From Patagioenas fasciata (taxonomy: Eukaryota > Chordata > Aves > Columbiformes > Columbidae): 64,000 nt of DNA. Where the stretch lies: the NCBI RefSeq assembly GCF_037038585.1, contig NC_092560.1:85049549-85113548 (forward strand), written 5' to 3'. This document shows, in pieces, positions 11,521 through 23,730 of this stretch (positions are counted from its first letter, which is position 1; every line of letters begins with the position of its first letter). The notes under the pieces were generated by a model, which saw only the letters and a program-made list of their open reading frames with translations, did no database searches and had not been told where the DNA came from. Position numbers and translations under genes: made by a program.

Positions 11521-14500
11521 CAGGAAGGGCGCTGCTGCAAAACTGAAATCCCTTTTCCCCCGATTTCAGCTAGCTGGGGTGCACGGAGCGGCCGGGGCGC
11601 CAGCTGTGGGCAAGGGACTCGCCAGATGTTGCCCCCAGAGCAGAGCGGAGCAGACACGGGGTGGCACGGCGCTGCGTGTGCCCACCCGCACCCAGCGGTC
11701 CATCCCGGCGCTGGCACCAGCACCTTCCCTGCCAAAGCCTCAGAGACTCACAGGGCAGCCTCCCAGCTCTGGAACTGCTTTGTTTCGGGCTGCTTAGGAC
11801 TCTGATGTAGGCAAATCTGTGGTTTCCTAGGACTGAGATAAAGTGAAATAAACATGATTTAATCAAGGAGACTCAGTCATGAAAGAGGAGTGCGAAGGGG
11901 GTGGTGTTTGGGAGTACACTAAATCTTTATGGATTTTGCTGTGCAGCTACAGGGGGATCAAAACACACAGAGATGTGAATCACTCCAGGGGCACGAGGTT
12001 CTCATTTAAAGTTTTCATGCCTGTCGTCTTTCCCTTTTCATTTTTTTCCCCTGTAATAAAGAGCGGAGTGACTGTCTTCATCTATTTCAATCCGAGATTT
12101 TTCTGATTAGACCCCCGAGGAAAATGAAAAATGCATTGGGCATCTGAGTGTGACTCGTGTTCCCTTCGCAGCGCTGCAGATGTGTGCTCAGCAGACGCTG
12201 TGCGAAACCGCGCGCCCTGCAAACGCCTCTGCCGCCCGCCCGCCCTTCGCGGGGCTGTCCGGGCAAGCTCTGACGTTCAGATCTGAGCCTGTTTTTAACC
12301 TGAGGTTCCCGGCAAGCACCGAGGTGCAGCAAGGCTCCTTTGCTTCCATCCGCCAGCCACTCCTGTGACTACGCACACCGCCCGTGGCAGCGCCCAGCTG
12401 CAGGGCACCGAGCGGGTGGCACCTCCTACGGGAGCTTTTAAGCTCTTTTTTAGCCCTTATTACTGCCTTCTGCATAGTTTCCCTCGCTTATTTCCTATCC
12501 GTAGCTATGAGGGGTATGTGTTTCCCATCCCGGACGAGGGCAACGCCTGAAGCCCTGGCCCTGGAGCACGGTCCAGGTCGCTGCTGTCACCTCAGAACCA
12601 GAGAGGCTGCTCGGGGCCTGTCCTGCTGGAAACCTTTCCAGGCTCAGACTCCATATGGCAGCCAAATATTGAATACAGAACAATACATATATACATTCTT
12701 TTTTGAAGTAATGCAGTGCCGATGACACCGAGCCGGTGCACACCTCTGACCCGAACGGCAAGGGCTATTAGCTGTCCCGTTTTGCAAAGAGTCGCTGATT
12801 TCTGATATTTCACTTGTCCGCAACACTCAGAGCTTCGAATTAAAACTGAAATACAAGAGTCTATGAAGAAAATTCATTGAGTTGAGCCAATATCAGCAAT
12901 TCGGGATAAGTGAGTCCAAGGAGATGAAGCGTGTTTAATGTAATTACACATCCACTTCTTGTGATGTACGAGCACACGAAGCATTACTAATCCCCAAACA
13001 GATACCTGCAGGGAGGACGATCAGGAACAGCTGTTTGGACAACAAGAAATGAAGCACACGAGCTCCTGGTTGTGCCGCCTCTCGGCGGAGCCGCGCGGGA
13101 GCCGCAGCTCGTCCGGCGAGCGCAAGCTTTACAAGGAATTAACAGCGCTCGGTAAGAAAGGGCGTTAGTGCCTTACAGAAATTGCGCTGCCAACTCATTT
13201 ATTATTGTAATAACCCTCAGCATTGCCGTTCCTGGAGAGGACTCCTCCCAAAATGAGAGACGAGTGCCGCGACCCGGCGCGGGGAGCTCGCCGTCACCCT
13301 CGCTCCGGCTCCCAACCTCGGACCGCACCGAACAAGACGTAGAGCCTTGCACCCAAAGAGCGCTACTGACTGCAAACTAACGCGTTGTGTGGGTTTATTG
13401 TGTGTTTGGGAGTTAATAAATTAGAGCAATAACAATGCAAACAGCACCTCTTGGCTTGCTCCAGAAATGCCCTCCCTGGTGGCTGCAGGGTGGCTGCATC
13501 CCCGCCTACACAGACCCACGTCATTACGGAACCTATACGCTCTTCACCATCACATTACAGTGCTTTGATGACCTATCCTTTATTTACACCTAGTTTCCGA
13601 GTTTATTACACCTAATCCCAAGCAGTCACTTGGCAAGCAGGCTGGCTGTGATTTGGGGCAGCGGCGCTGCGCCCCCGTCACCGCCCGCGCACACCGCGAG
13701 CCGGGGATGTAGGTCAGGGAGCCATCAGACCGCACGGAAATCACAATTGAGATTGGTTTTCACGGCAGATCTGATCAGTTCGGATAAACCCAAAATCTAG
13801 CCACATTTGTATAAACAACTCAGACGTAATTATTTTTAAACTGTTGGCCAACGTACACCACGCCATGTGTGTCCTGCTTTCAGGAATTAATGTCTTTTAC
13901 TCATAAGCCACCTACTGCTGTTTACTTTATTAATGACATTCTGGTCATCTCTCCTGAGGGCAGTAAATGAAAGCTGAATTTGGCTCACTGTCTTCATCTC
14001 AATGATTTAGTCTATCAGGCGCTGACTTTGCACCAAGCTGCACTAGAGGCGGACAAACATGAAGAGGAGGATTGTTTGCTGCTCAGGAGCAACCACGTGG
14101 CGATCGCCCCGTTCTGCTGCAGAAAGGAAGAGCATTTTCCATTGTTCCTGCCCAAAGCGGGGCTGGTGTTCGTGCGCCTGGTGGCTCTGAGTCACGAGCT
14201 CCGGTAACCGCGGAGCCACGCGCACCCCACGCATCGCACAACACCCAGAACACCCATCGAGCCGGGCCGGGAGCCTGGATGGCTTCCTGTGAGCAAAAAC
14301 GGACGGGTCCTCCTGAAGGAAAACATCTTGACATAGCTAAGCAGGTCACTGCTAGCCTAGACGTGATATTACATCGCTGACATTATACATTTTCTCTGCT
14401 CCTTTAGATGTTCGAGAACGTGGGGACCACCCAAGTTAATTCAATGCAAATGCAATTTAACAGATTCCTTGTGTACGTCTTCAAAACGTCCCCTGCTTTT

Positions 14501-14841
14501 TGCAGTCTACAGAGGAACGGGATTTCACGCTGGCTCGAGGCTGCGCAGCCAGGGCTGCGACGCGCGGTACGAGCACGGGTGGGCTCCTGTCCCTAGAGCT
14601 GCCCCGAGCTCCCACCGGCTCCGCGGCTGAGCAGCCCTGCGAACCACAGCTGCGCTCCCACCCCGCACCCCCAACCTGACTCACCAGACCAAGCGCTTCA
14701 GCTCAAATAGCGGTGCCCATTACAGAAATGGCAACTCCGCCTTTGTAATGTGTGGCGTGCAAAGAAAAGGCATTTGTAGGATGGGAAACTAATTGGTTTA
14801 GGAATCAAATTTGAAAAATGCAACATCTTCATACAGCAGTG

Positions 14842-14857
14842 GGAGTGCAAACACTCC
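14842..14857. other. Short palindrome in CNE-like block
   Basis: GGAGTG-CAAA-CACTCC: 6-bp perfect arms with a 4-base spacer, inside an AT-rich complex block at 14700-14960. The inverted GTG/CAC half-sites resemble a T-box-type arrangement, but the match is weak. Confidence 0.4.
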
Positions 14858-16077
14858 TATTTTAATGAGCTTCCTCTAAAGGAGGCTAATGTGTAATATT
14901 TCTCTGTATGAGTTTGCATTAGAAATCTGCTGAGATGGGAATACTCATTACCTGCTACTATCTGAGCTTTGCACAACACCACCGGCTTCTCCCGAGTAAC
15001 CTGACGCGGTTATCGATGGCTCGGGGAAGGCGTCGCGCGACCGAGGCCTGGAGCGGCCATCGTGGTCTGCAGGTGCGCGTGAAACACTTGCAATGGTTTC
15101 TTAGGAACTGCGTGCGCTGAATGTGAAACGGGTCTGGGAAACTCCCGGTCCTGGTGGCTCAGATCAGCCCCATCTTTTCCGCTGGCTTCCTAATGAGCCT
15201 CATTTATACCGCTGCAAACACGCGTTTCTGGTTATTTCTCTGCAGTACGCACACGCGCTCGTGATTCCCCATCCGTGGGGTTTCCGTGGGGCGGCTGAGA
15301 AACCGTCGAGCGAGTTGTGTGCCCCACAGCCCTTCCCAAGCGGATGAACTCTGGAATGTCCTTTCTGAAGGGGGACTTTCCAACGGCAAAACGCAGGTGC
15401 ATGCGAACGCAGCCGTTTGAGGCTGAGGATGTGAGCACAGAGCCCTGCTGCAACTGAGGCTGCTGCCACATACAGAAAACACTCCCCAAAAGGAACCTTG
15501 AATACTTCTGCTGGCCACTTCAGTGGGAATTCACTGATGGATATTGAAACAATAAACATGAGCTCCTGCTATTCTGGATCCGTAGACCAAAACAGTCTGA
15601 AATGAGATGCTTTACATATATTTATACTCCTTGCTATTTAAGATTAAAATCCCTTCCGTAATGATCGTATGTTTTCCCAAATAAAATTAAAGAACTTCTT
15701 CCTCACCTTATCTTCAAAAGCTGTAGCCAGAACTGCTAATGAATATGCTACTATGCTTATTAGAGCTGTTGTTTGTTTGCGTTCAGCTAAAATAAATTTG
15801 AAGAAAGGCTTGCCAGATGCCTTTTTAAAAACAGTGGTAGGAAAAAACCCCACTTGAGCACGGGTGTTTTGGAAAGAATTCTGTTTGCATGCCTTCGTTT
15901 ATTTTCGTTTCCAGCTTGCTCTTCCAAGCGCTGCAAGCTGCAAAGCGACCTGCTCTGCCGGGCTGGCTCTCCTCCGTGTCCCCGAGGGCCGGTGACAGCA
16001 CACGCGGTGCGGGCACGGGAAGAACGGAGCGTTCGCAGCGCAGAGCCTGCTCCTCGCCCTTAACAACATCCTTTGAC

Positions 16078-16200
16078 TTCTGGTCAGCCCTGACGTGGTG
16101 GGGCAGTTGGACTAGGTGGTTGTTGTAGGGCCCTTCCAGCTGAAAACATTCTATTCCGTTCCTTTCTATTCCATTCTGTCCCATGCCATTCCATCCTCCC
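16078..16200 (+). mobile_element. CR1 LINE, 3' end fragment
   Basis: The segment containing AGTTGGACTAGGTGGTTGTT and GGGCCCTTCCAGCTGAAA matches the sense 3' terminus of avian CR1 (canonical form: ...GGACTAGATGATC...GGTCCCTTCCAAC...). It is followed by the expected ATTCTATTCC-type 3' tail, which merges into a short ATTCC/CCATTC repeat. Only the last 100 or so bases of the element are present; 5' truncation is normal for CR1. The accumulated differences suggest an old insertion. Confidence 0.8.
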
Positions 16201-17233
16201 CTGCCCCTGTGGGCCACAAAAGGCAAGGGAGCATCGCCAGAACTTTTGGGAAGAGGTGCCGGTGGCTGTGACGGCGGCACCGCCACGTTTCAGAGGCTGC
16301 TGCTGCTTCCTCTGGTCCCCCGGCCGGGAGCCGGGGACACCGCGCAGCAGGGGCTCCAGCGTCCCCGGGGCCAGCAGCAGCCCGGCAGCTGCCACCGAAA
16401 GGTCAGGAGCGGCACAAAAGCTGCCGGAGCAGATGCCGGTGGCTCTCTGTGCCTGGCGACCTCAGGCAAAACGGGCCCGGCAGCGGGACCCGCGCGTCCC
16501 CGCGGCGCTGCCGAGGGACCCGAGCGCCAGCTTCCCGGGCAGAGGGGACAACCAGCAGCCTCCTGAGCGGGAGTCAGCAAAAGAGATGGGAAACAACAGA
16601 GACACGACTGTCCTGAGCAAGGGTGACAGTCAATTACAATGCTGCCCACAAGATGTATCAAACTGCTAGGTCAGCACGTAAATATTTAGAAGAAGAGACT
16701 AAATTGAGTTATGATTAGATAGAGAGGGTCGTTCCCGGTGCCGGACGAGCAGCAGCACGCAGCAGCTCAGCCGTGTGGGGCAGGTCCTGCAAACGTGGGG
16801 ACGCCATGGGAAGGCAGCTTTGAAAATGCAAACCACTCAATTTATCAAGAAAGAAGAGCTGCAGATCCTGCTGCCAGCCAAACTGCGCAGCCTCGCTGGG
16901 CGCTCCGGGGCTGCAGGGGCTGAGGGAGAGCAGAATTTGGCCGGTGGCTGAAATAGATAAGCCATATGTCTGCACACTCCTGAAGGTGGAACACAAATAA
17001 TTACGCGATATTCCTGCTGATAACTAACCAGAAATTATGCATTTTCCACAGTATTTATGTTTTCGATAAGACAGGTTGCAAAAAAACGGATATTAGGGTG
17101 AAGTTTTTGTTTCCTGAGGAAAACGCCAATGCATGGACACTGCAGCATGCCTCGGTCTGTGTGCTGCTGCCGCTGGCTGCGGCCGCCCCGCTGCCTCCCC
17201 CGAGGGTGCTGGGCACCCAGAGCCCGCACCCAT
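16201..17233. other. Unique stretch, CpG-rich at 16250-16560
   Basis: The first part is CpG-rich and overlaps several competing open frames on both strands with no splice support. 16600-17100 is AT-rich and non-repetitive. No gene is recognised. Confidence 0.45.
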
Positions 17234-18095
17234 CCCCTGTGCCCATCCCCGCACGTCGGCTTTGCACACGAGGGCCAGAGCATCCTCAGTTGCCACGCCA
17301 CACCATCCTGTGCCCATCCCCGCACGTCGGCTTTGCACACGAGGGCCAGAGCATCCTCAGTCGCCACACCACACCATCGCCTGTGCCCATCCCCGCACGT
17401 CGGCTTTGCACACGAGGGCCAGAGCATCCTCAGTCGCCACACCACACCATCCTGTGGCCATCCCCGCACGTCGGCTTTGCACACGAGGACCAGAGCATCC
17501 TCAGTCGCCACACCACACCATCCTGTGCCCATCCCCGCACGTCGGCTTTGCACACGAGGACCGGATCATCCTCAGTCGCCACACCACACCATCCCCTGTG
17601 CCCATCCCCGCACGTCGGCTTTGCACACGAGGACCGGAGCATCCTCAGTCGCCACACCACACCATCCTGTGGCCATCCCCGCACGTCGGCTTTGCACACA
17701 AGGACCAGAGCATCCTCAGTCGCCACACCACACCATCCTGTGGCCATCCCCGCACGTCGGCTTTGCACACGAGGGCCGGAGCATCCTCAGTCGCCACACC
17801 ACACCATCCTGTGGCCATCCCCGCACGTCGGCTTTGCACACGAGGACCGGAGCATCCTCAGTCGCCACACCACACCATCCTGTGCCCATCCCCGCACGTC
17901 GGCTTTGCACACGAGGACCGGATCATCCTCAGTCGCCACACCACACCATCCCCTGTGCCCATCCCCGCACGTCGGCTTTGCACATGAGGACCGGAGCATC
18001 CTCAGTCGCCACACCACACCATCCTGTGCCCATCCCCGCACGTCGGCTTTGCACACGAGGACCGGAGCATCCTCAGTCGCCACACCACCCCACGC
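17234..18095. repeat. 71-bp minisatellite, 12 copies
   Basis: Twelve tandem units, each carrying the core CCCCGCACGTCGGCTTTGCA and then CATCCTCAGTCGCCACACCA. The core GCACGTC recurs at 17251, 17322, 17395, 17466, 17537, 17610 and so on; the step is 71, or 73 where a CCCCTGTG variant adds two bases. Diagnostic variants (CTGTGGCC versus CTGTGCCC, GGATCATC versus GGAGCATC) recur in the same order in copies 4-6 and 9-11, showing a higher-order duplication. The three forward frames stay open for up to 374 codons, an effect of the repeat. Confidence 0.97.
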
Positions 18096-18765
18096 CACCC
18101 CGCGCCACGCACGGCGGCTCTTTGTGCAGGGCGAGCCGCGCGCCAGCCAGCACCAGCTCCACGTGTTTACGTTCCTTCTGCTTAATATCGCTGTAATCTT
18201 CTCTGGCATCACACGCGAGTAATTTTTCTCCTCCCACTTCACACTTCTGATAAGCCTTCTGGTCCCGCAGCAGATGCATTGTGAATCTTCTCCTTCTAAG
18301 TATCTTGCATATGTTTCATTAAAAGTGTTTGTTTCTTTGATCAGCTTGAAGTTCTGATGTGAAAAAGCCCCAACTTCAGGGACTTTGGTTGGCAGCACCC
18401 AGCCCTGAGATGGGTAGCGGTGTCTCGGTACAGCAGCCACTCCGGGTCCCAATGTCACTCATTTACCTTTTGCCAATGGATTTTCCCGTCCCCGCACCGA
18501 TGGTCACAACGTGCGCTGGCACCCAAAGATAGAAAACGGGCTCTTTATCCGCCACACTGTGCGGTGGCACAGGAAAGAACACGGTGGGAGGTGTCTCTGG
18601 GAGCAGCAGCCACCGGGCCATATTTCCCCGCCGTTGCTTAGCGATGGCAGCACGGGCAGGATGGCGGGACCGCAGCGGGGACCGCGCTCCCGGCACGGGG
18701 ACGGGGCACGGGGGGACGAGGGACTGCACGGCCCCCGGGGTAAACTGAGGCACTGCCCAGCAGGT
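18096..18765. other. Unique spacer between two minisatellites
   Basis: About 670 bases of unique sequence, AT-rich at 18170-18360 and CpG-bearing at 18600-18740. No gene or element is recognised. Confidence 0.5.
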
Positions 18766-19060
18766 GCCAGGGACACCCTCACCTGCACTGGGTGGCACAC
18801 GGGGCCGCGGTGCCAGGGACACCCTCACCTGCACTGGGTGGCACACGGGGCTGCGGTGCCAGGGACACCCTCACCTGCACTGGGTGGCACACGGGGCTGC
18901 AGTGCCAGGGACACCCTCACCTGCACTGGGTGGCACATGGGGCTGCGGTGCCAGGGACGCCCTCACCTGCACTGGGTGGCACATGGGGCTGCGGTGCCAG
19001 GGACGCCCTCACCTGCACTGGGTGGCACACGGGGCTGTGGTGCCAGGGATGCCCTCTGTC
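18766..19060. repeat. 46-bp minisatellite, 6 copies plus partial
   Basis: Units start with GCCAGGGACACCCTCACCTG at 18766, 18812, 18858, 18904, 18950, 18996 and 19042 (the last is partial), an exact 46-bp period. Unit-to-unit differences are few (GACACC/GACGCC, CACACGG/CACATGG), which suggests recent expansion. Confidence 0.97.
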
Positions 19061-19840
19061 CCCACACAGGGGCACAGAAACTCACCCCCCGGTTTCCAAC
19101 CGCACAGGCTTCACCTCTGCTCCCCAGGGGGAACCAGGACTAATAATGGCAATAATAACAACAACAATAATAATAATAGGCTGGTACCTTACCAGCCTAA
19201 CAAGCGTGGCACGGGCAGGTGCCACAGCCACACCGCTGTTAGCCCTGATGTCACGACTTGCCACCTGCCCCACGCAATTTGTTTACTGCCATTTGTGTCA
19301 CCATCCCTTTCACACGGTGCAGACATCAGTCATTTCCAAGATAAACTCACTCGAAAAATCAGTTCTTCTAATTATTGCTAAAAAAGGCGCAATGTAAAGG
19401 AAGGGGAGGGTGGGGGTGCTTTTCCTGCTCGCTGGCACACACCGACATCTCCGAGACAGGACGCTTTCGCAGACCTCCCAGAGGATCCCGTGGGTTCCTG
19501 TGCAGGTACCATCCGCTGACACACGGGGAAAACAGCCCCAGGAACCCCCGGCCGTGCCGCGGGGAGCCCTGCGGAGCCCCGGGACCCCACCGCGCCCCAC
19601 ACACCGCGCTCGGCACCGCCAAGCCCTGCCCGCGCTAACGGCACCTGCACATCACTTAGCCAACCACCTTAACACACCTGCCACCCAGCAAATACCTCTG
19701 TTTGCACCTCTGTTCCTGTTGGAAAACACGTTTAGTCACAATTCCTACAAACGTGTGGGTGTTAAAACGCCATAGCACCCCGCAAGCCCTAACACACACG
19801 GTACTTTAACTTCCCCTGAATCACGTGAAAGCAGCCTGGG
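19061..19840. other. Unique spacer with AAT microsatellite
   Basis: Mostly unique. An (AAT)n/(AAC)n microsatellite lies at 19141-19178. 19380-19640 is GC-rich with overlapping open frames on both strands and no splice or homology support. Confidence 0.5.
19141..19178. repeat. (AAT)n/(AAC)n microsatellite
   Basis: TAATAATGG followed by AATAAC and (AAT)5-type units. It is short, imperfect and probably polymorphic. Confidence 0.85.
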
Positions 19841-20185
19841 TTATCTGGGTTGGAGGGGACCTGGAAAGCTCACCCAGTGCAATCCCCCCATGGAGCAGGA
19901 ACACCCAGCTGAGGTTCCACAGGAAGGTGTCCAGGCGGGTTTGAATGTCTGCAGAGAAGGAGACTCCACAACCCCCCTGGGCAGCCTGGGCCAGGCTCTG
20001 ACACCCTCACCAGGAAGAAGTTTCTTCTCATATTTAAGTGGAACCTCCTGTGTTCCAGTTTGCACCCATTGCCCCTTGTCCTGTCACTGGTTGTCACCCA
20101 GAAGAGCCTGGCTCCATCCTCCTGACACTGCCCCTTTCCATACTGATCCCCAGGAATGAGTCCCCCCTCATGTCCTGCTCCCAGC
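19841..20185 (-). mobile_element. CR1 LINE 3' fragment, reverse orientation
   Basis: The plus strand reads GGGTTGGAGGGGACCTGGAA, then AGGTTCCACAGGAAGGTGTC, CAGAGAAGGAGACTCCACAA, GAAGTTTCTTCTCAT and CTGTGTTCCAGTTTGCACCC, ending near GAATGAGTCCCCCCTCA. This is the reverse complement of the 3' part of a common avian CR1 subfamily. About 345 bp are present. It is very similar to the longer CR1 at 55201-55915, so both belong to one subfamily. It is 5'-truncated and non-coding. Confidence 0.9.
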
Positions 20186-20871
20186 CGTGTCCCCTGCTGC
20201 GCCCTGTCCCTGGCAAGGACCGTCTTCTGATTGGGTTGGCTCAGTATTAAAAAACCCCCATAGGTACTTACCTCACTTAAAATATTAAGACCCAATGCAA
20301 CGCTCAAGCTTAAACTATTGCACAGAAGTCAACCAACGTATTCCCACGCCTGAAGCTGTGACCAACCCCTCCAAAGCAGCCAGGCCCCCATGCGCGCAGC
20401 ACTTTGCTGGTGCTCAGCGGCCCCTTTCCCTGCACCCGGCGGGTTTCGGGGTGAAAACCCCACTGTCGCCGTCCCATCCGCACCAGGAGCAGCGGTGAAA
20501 CGGCCGCGGAGCGGGCAGGACAGCGCGGTTTGTCACACACGCGCTGGCCCAGGCGGAGCCCTCCCCGCCAGGGAGAGCCATCCTGCCCCCAGCCGCTCCC
20601 ACGTTGGGCGTTCCATTTTCCTGATGGCTTCCATAAAAAATGATACTTCCTTACCCATCGCAGCAGATATTTTCCCCGGCAGGTATGCTGTCAAACACGT
20701 TGCACGCACAACATGACACAAAATCTAAAAATCACAGAGAGACTAATTACTGGAGGAAAATTACACCAAAAGACCAATTTCCCGGTGATGGAGATGACAG
20801 CCTGGCCCCCAGCCGCTTCGGGCAGCGCGCCCGCAAGATGCTGCCACCCCCCGCTGCCCCACGGCTGCGCT
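20186..20871. other. Unique spacer
   Basis: Unique sequence with a CpG-bearing part at 20390-20610 and no recognisable gene, RNA or transposon. Confidence 0.5.
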
Positions 20872-21485
20872 GCACCCCGGCACCGGCCCCCCACACCCCG
20901 GCACCGGCCCCATCACCGGCCCCCCACACCCCAGCACCGGCCCCATCACACCCCAGCCCTGGCCCCCCACACCCTGGCACCGGCCCCATCACCGGCCCCC
21001 CACACCCCGGCACCAGCCCCCCATACCCCGGCACCAGCCCCATCACCGGCCCCCCATATCCTGGCACCATCCCCATCACACCCCAGCACTGTCCCCATCC
21101 CACCCCAGCACTGTCCCCATCACACCCCGGTACCATCCCCATCACACCCCAGTACCATCCCCATCCCACCCCAGTACCGTCCCCATCCCACCCCAGTACC
21201 ATCCCCATCCCACCCCCATCCCACCCCAGTACCATCCCCATCCCACCCCAGTACCATCCCCATCCCACCCCAGTACCATCCCCATCCCACCCCCATCCCA
21301 CCCCAGCACCATCCCCATCCCACCCCAGTACCATCCCCATCACACCCCAGTACCATCCCCATCCCACCCCAGTACCATCCCCATCCCACCCCAGCACCAT
21401 CCCCATCCCACCCCAGTACCGTCCCCATCAAACCCCAGTACCATCCCCATCACACCCCAGTACCATCCCTATCCCACCCCGGCAC
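20872..21485. repeat. ~21-bp CCCCAGTACCATCCCCATC minisatellite
   Basis: About 610 bases. The left part uses an ACCGGCCCCCCACACCCCGG-type unit; from about 21060 it turns into units of about 21 bp with the core CCCCAGTACCATCCCCATC and a CCCACC/ACACC joint. It is extremely C-rich on the plus strand and G-rich on the minus strand. The open frames of about 220-317 codons on both strands are repeat by-products. Confidence 0.95.
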
Positions 21486-23730
21486 TGTCACCCCACAACC
21501 CACCACCGGACCCCCCAAATTAAAACCTGCCACACCTCCTTCCTCCCTGCTTTCCATATTTCTTATGAAAAACTAGTATTAATTCTTACGTAGAAATGCA
21601 ATTAATGCTGCAATAGTTACAAATACAGTCAAATAATCCTTCAACTGCAAGACTTCGCACAAAAGCAAAAACGCCACAGAGATAATTGATAAGAAAGCTG
21701 AGGTATGGCTGAGGAATTAGTTCATCTTTACCTAGATGTTGTATAATAAAGGTAATGTATATCATTTATATCTATATAGTTCTAATTTAGTTGGAATCGG
21801 GAAATAATGCGACATGAATTCATATGAAGAACAATTTTGTACAGGAAAATTAAAATGGTAGAGCGTATTGTTTTAGGTGAAATATTGAGCTGTGCAATCG
21901 CATTTGTTATATGCTTTAAGCAGACTTCAGCAGGGAAAACAGATTTGTTCCCTTTGGAGCTCCTAAGTGTATAAAAGCTTTAATTTCATGTGCCCATAAA
22001 CGGGTGGAATTTCACAAAAATGCCATCACCGTTTCTCTCCCTTTTCCCATCAGCATTAAAAAGCGATGAGCAGAGATTCAGCGAGGCACAGCACCCCCAG
22101 CTTCCTTTTGCGCTAAGTTAGCCAGAGAGCTACTCTCGCTCGTTAATACAAGATAATTATTGAAAAGTAACCCTCGTTAGGACCGAGTCCTGCGGGTGGC
22201 TGGTGAAACGTGGTATCTGAGATGCAACGGGAGCAGGCAGCGCAGAGGTGCGCGGCCAATACGCAGCTCCGTGGGAGATACACGGGCTGCTCCCCGGGAG
22301 CGCGCCCGCAGCGACGCTGAGCCCACAGCGCCCGCACCAAGGCCCGGCTCCCAGAAACACGGGCTCATCACACCCACGCTTCACATCCCCAAACGGAGCT
22401 CGCCAGCTCTCGAAATAGACCACGCGTTAATCCCAAAACGGTGAGTTCCCCCTTTCCTTTGACTTCGCACCAACCCCTTCAGGAAAAAATGTCCCCGGGT
22501 TAAAGCACTTGAGAAAATATTCCACATATGTGCTCACACGTAATTATCGCTCCTCTCTGCAGCCCCTCGCGCATCCTCCCCAGGTCCCGCATCCTCTCCA
22601 TCCTCTATCTGCCCCGTGCCAGAAGTTTCTCCTTGTCTCAGTCGCCACTGCTCCCAGTTCTGCAAGGAGAGAACGCGATGCTCATCATATTGTGAAGACA
22701 ATATAACCGTGAGTTGTTACGTAAGCGACACAGTGCGATACTTGTCATAATTGTGGTATTGCTGTTCTGAACGGAGCAGCATGAAAAATTCCCGTTAGAA
22801 AGTTCTGGAGTGGGGATCAGTTCACACGTAATTATGAGATGGCCTTCAAGGCAAGCAATGTAAGCAGTGACTTGTGCTGAGTCTCCTGTCGGTGCCGTCG
22901 TGCCCAATATCAAACACTGCCACTTTAAAGAATAGATTCATACCAAAGAAAAGAGCTGGAAGGCTCGTGATGAAGGGCAGGGAAGGAGACGGCGGTGACC
23001 CAGCACGGACACCCGGCCTTGTCCCGAGCCAGAACCCCAAACACCGAGAACACCTGTGCCACGGGAACCCCCAATGCTTCCGTTTAAAAATATCAACAGG
23101 ACCTTACAGAAATAACCATTACACGTTATTTTAGACAGCAGGAAATGCAGTCTTAAATCAATTGGAAAGGTAGTTTTCCGTGCCGTTCGTGAATCCTTCC
23201 GAAATTCTTCCACTGAAAGTTTTCTGAAAGGCGCAATGTTCCTCTAAACCATTTCAGCTTCACCAAAAGTATATTTTCCAATGAAAAATTGTTCAAATTA
23301 GTTCTTTTCCATCAGATTTAACTGCTGCGCTTTGCTGGAAAAAAAGCTCAGGGAATTTCTTAGGGATAATAGTTTAAACCATTCAGCGTCGCAGCTCGTT
23401 ATCACGGGTTCTTCATCTAGAGGAAAATCTGTTTCTTTTAGGGAAAACCGATGCTTTCAGCTTTTTCAAACTGGCAGCTTTTAAAGACGTATTTCATTAG
23501 AAACCAGATTTTTTTCCTAAAAGAACAAGTCATAAATCCAAACTCAGTGCCACAGGGTTCGCAGAGGAACGTTCTGATGGTTTTAAGCTCTCCTCCCTGC
23601 AGTTTGTTGATTCCCAGGGAACGCGGGCAGGTTTTGCTCTGGGCTCACAGCACTGCCGGAACCTGGAAACCGCGGCGGGACCTGCCCGGCTTCCACACCA
23701 ATTCACAGCTCAGCCCTGCGGAGAGACACG
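21486..23730. other. Unique stretch, CNE-like 21560-22150
   Basis: 21560-22150 is AT-rich complex sequence. 22160-22400 is GC-rich with CpG. 22440-23690 is mixed unique sequence. No splice-bounded open frame, RNA gene or transposon was recognised. Confidence 0.5.

Larger units (their letters stand above)
8789..16077. other. Long unique intergenic stretch
   Basis: About 7.3 kb without a supportable gene. GC-rich, CpG-bearing parts (8800-9130, 10440-10760, 11160-11760, 13060-13340, 14120-14300) alternate with AT-rich complex blocks (9140-9420, 10330-10440, 12630-12960, 13380-14000, 14330-14480, 14700-14960, 15560-15860). The AT-rich blocks carry homeodomain- and POU-type cores and two palindromes, described separately. 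No splice-bounded open frame, tRNA or transposon was recognised. Confidence 0.5.

Noticed and set aside
17098-18222. 374-codon open frame (and two more in other frames)
   Set aside because: Lies wholly on the 71-bp minisatellite. All three forward frames are open because the unit lacks stops; there is no splice or homology support.
20640-21593. 317-codon Pro/Ser/His-rich open frame and its minus-strand Gly/Trp partner
   Set aside because: By-product of the C-rich minisatellite on both strands.
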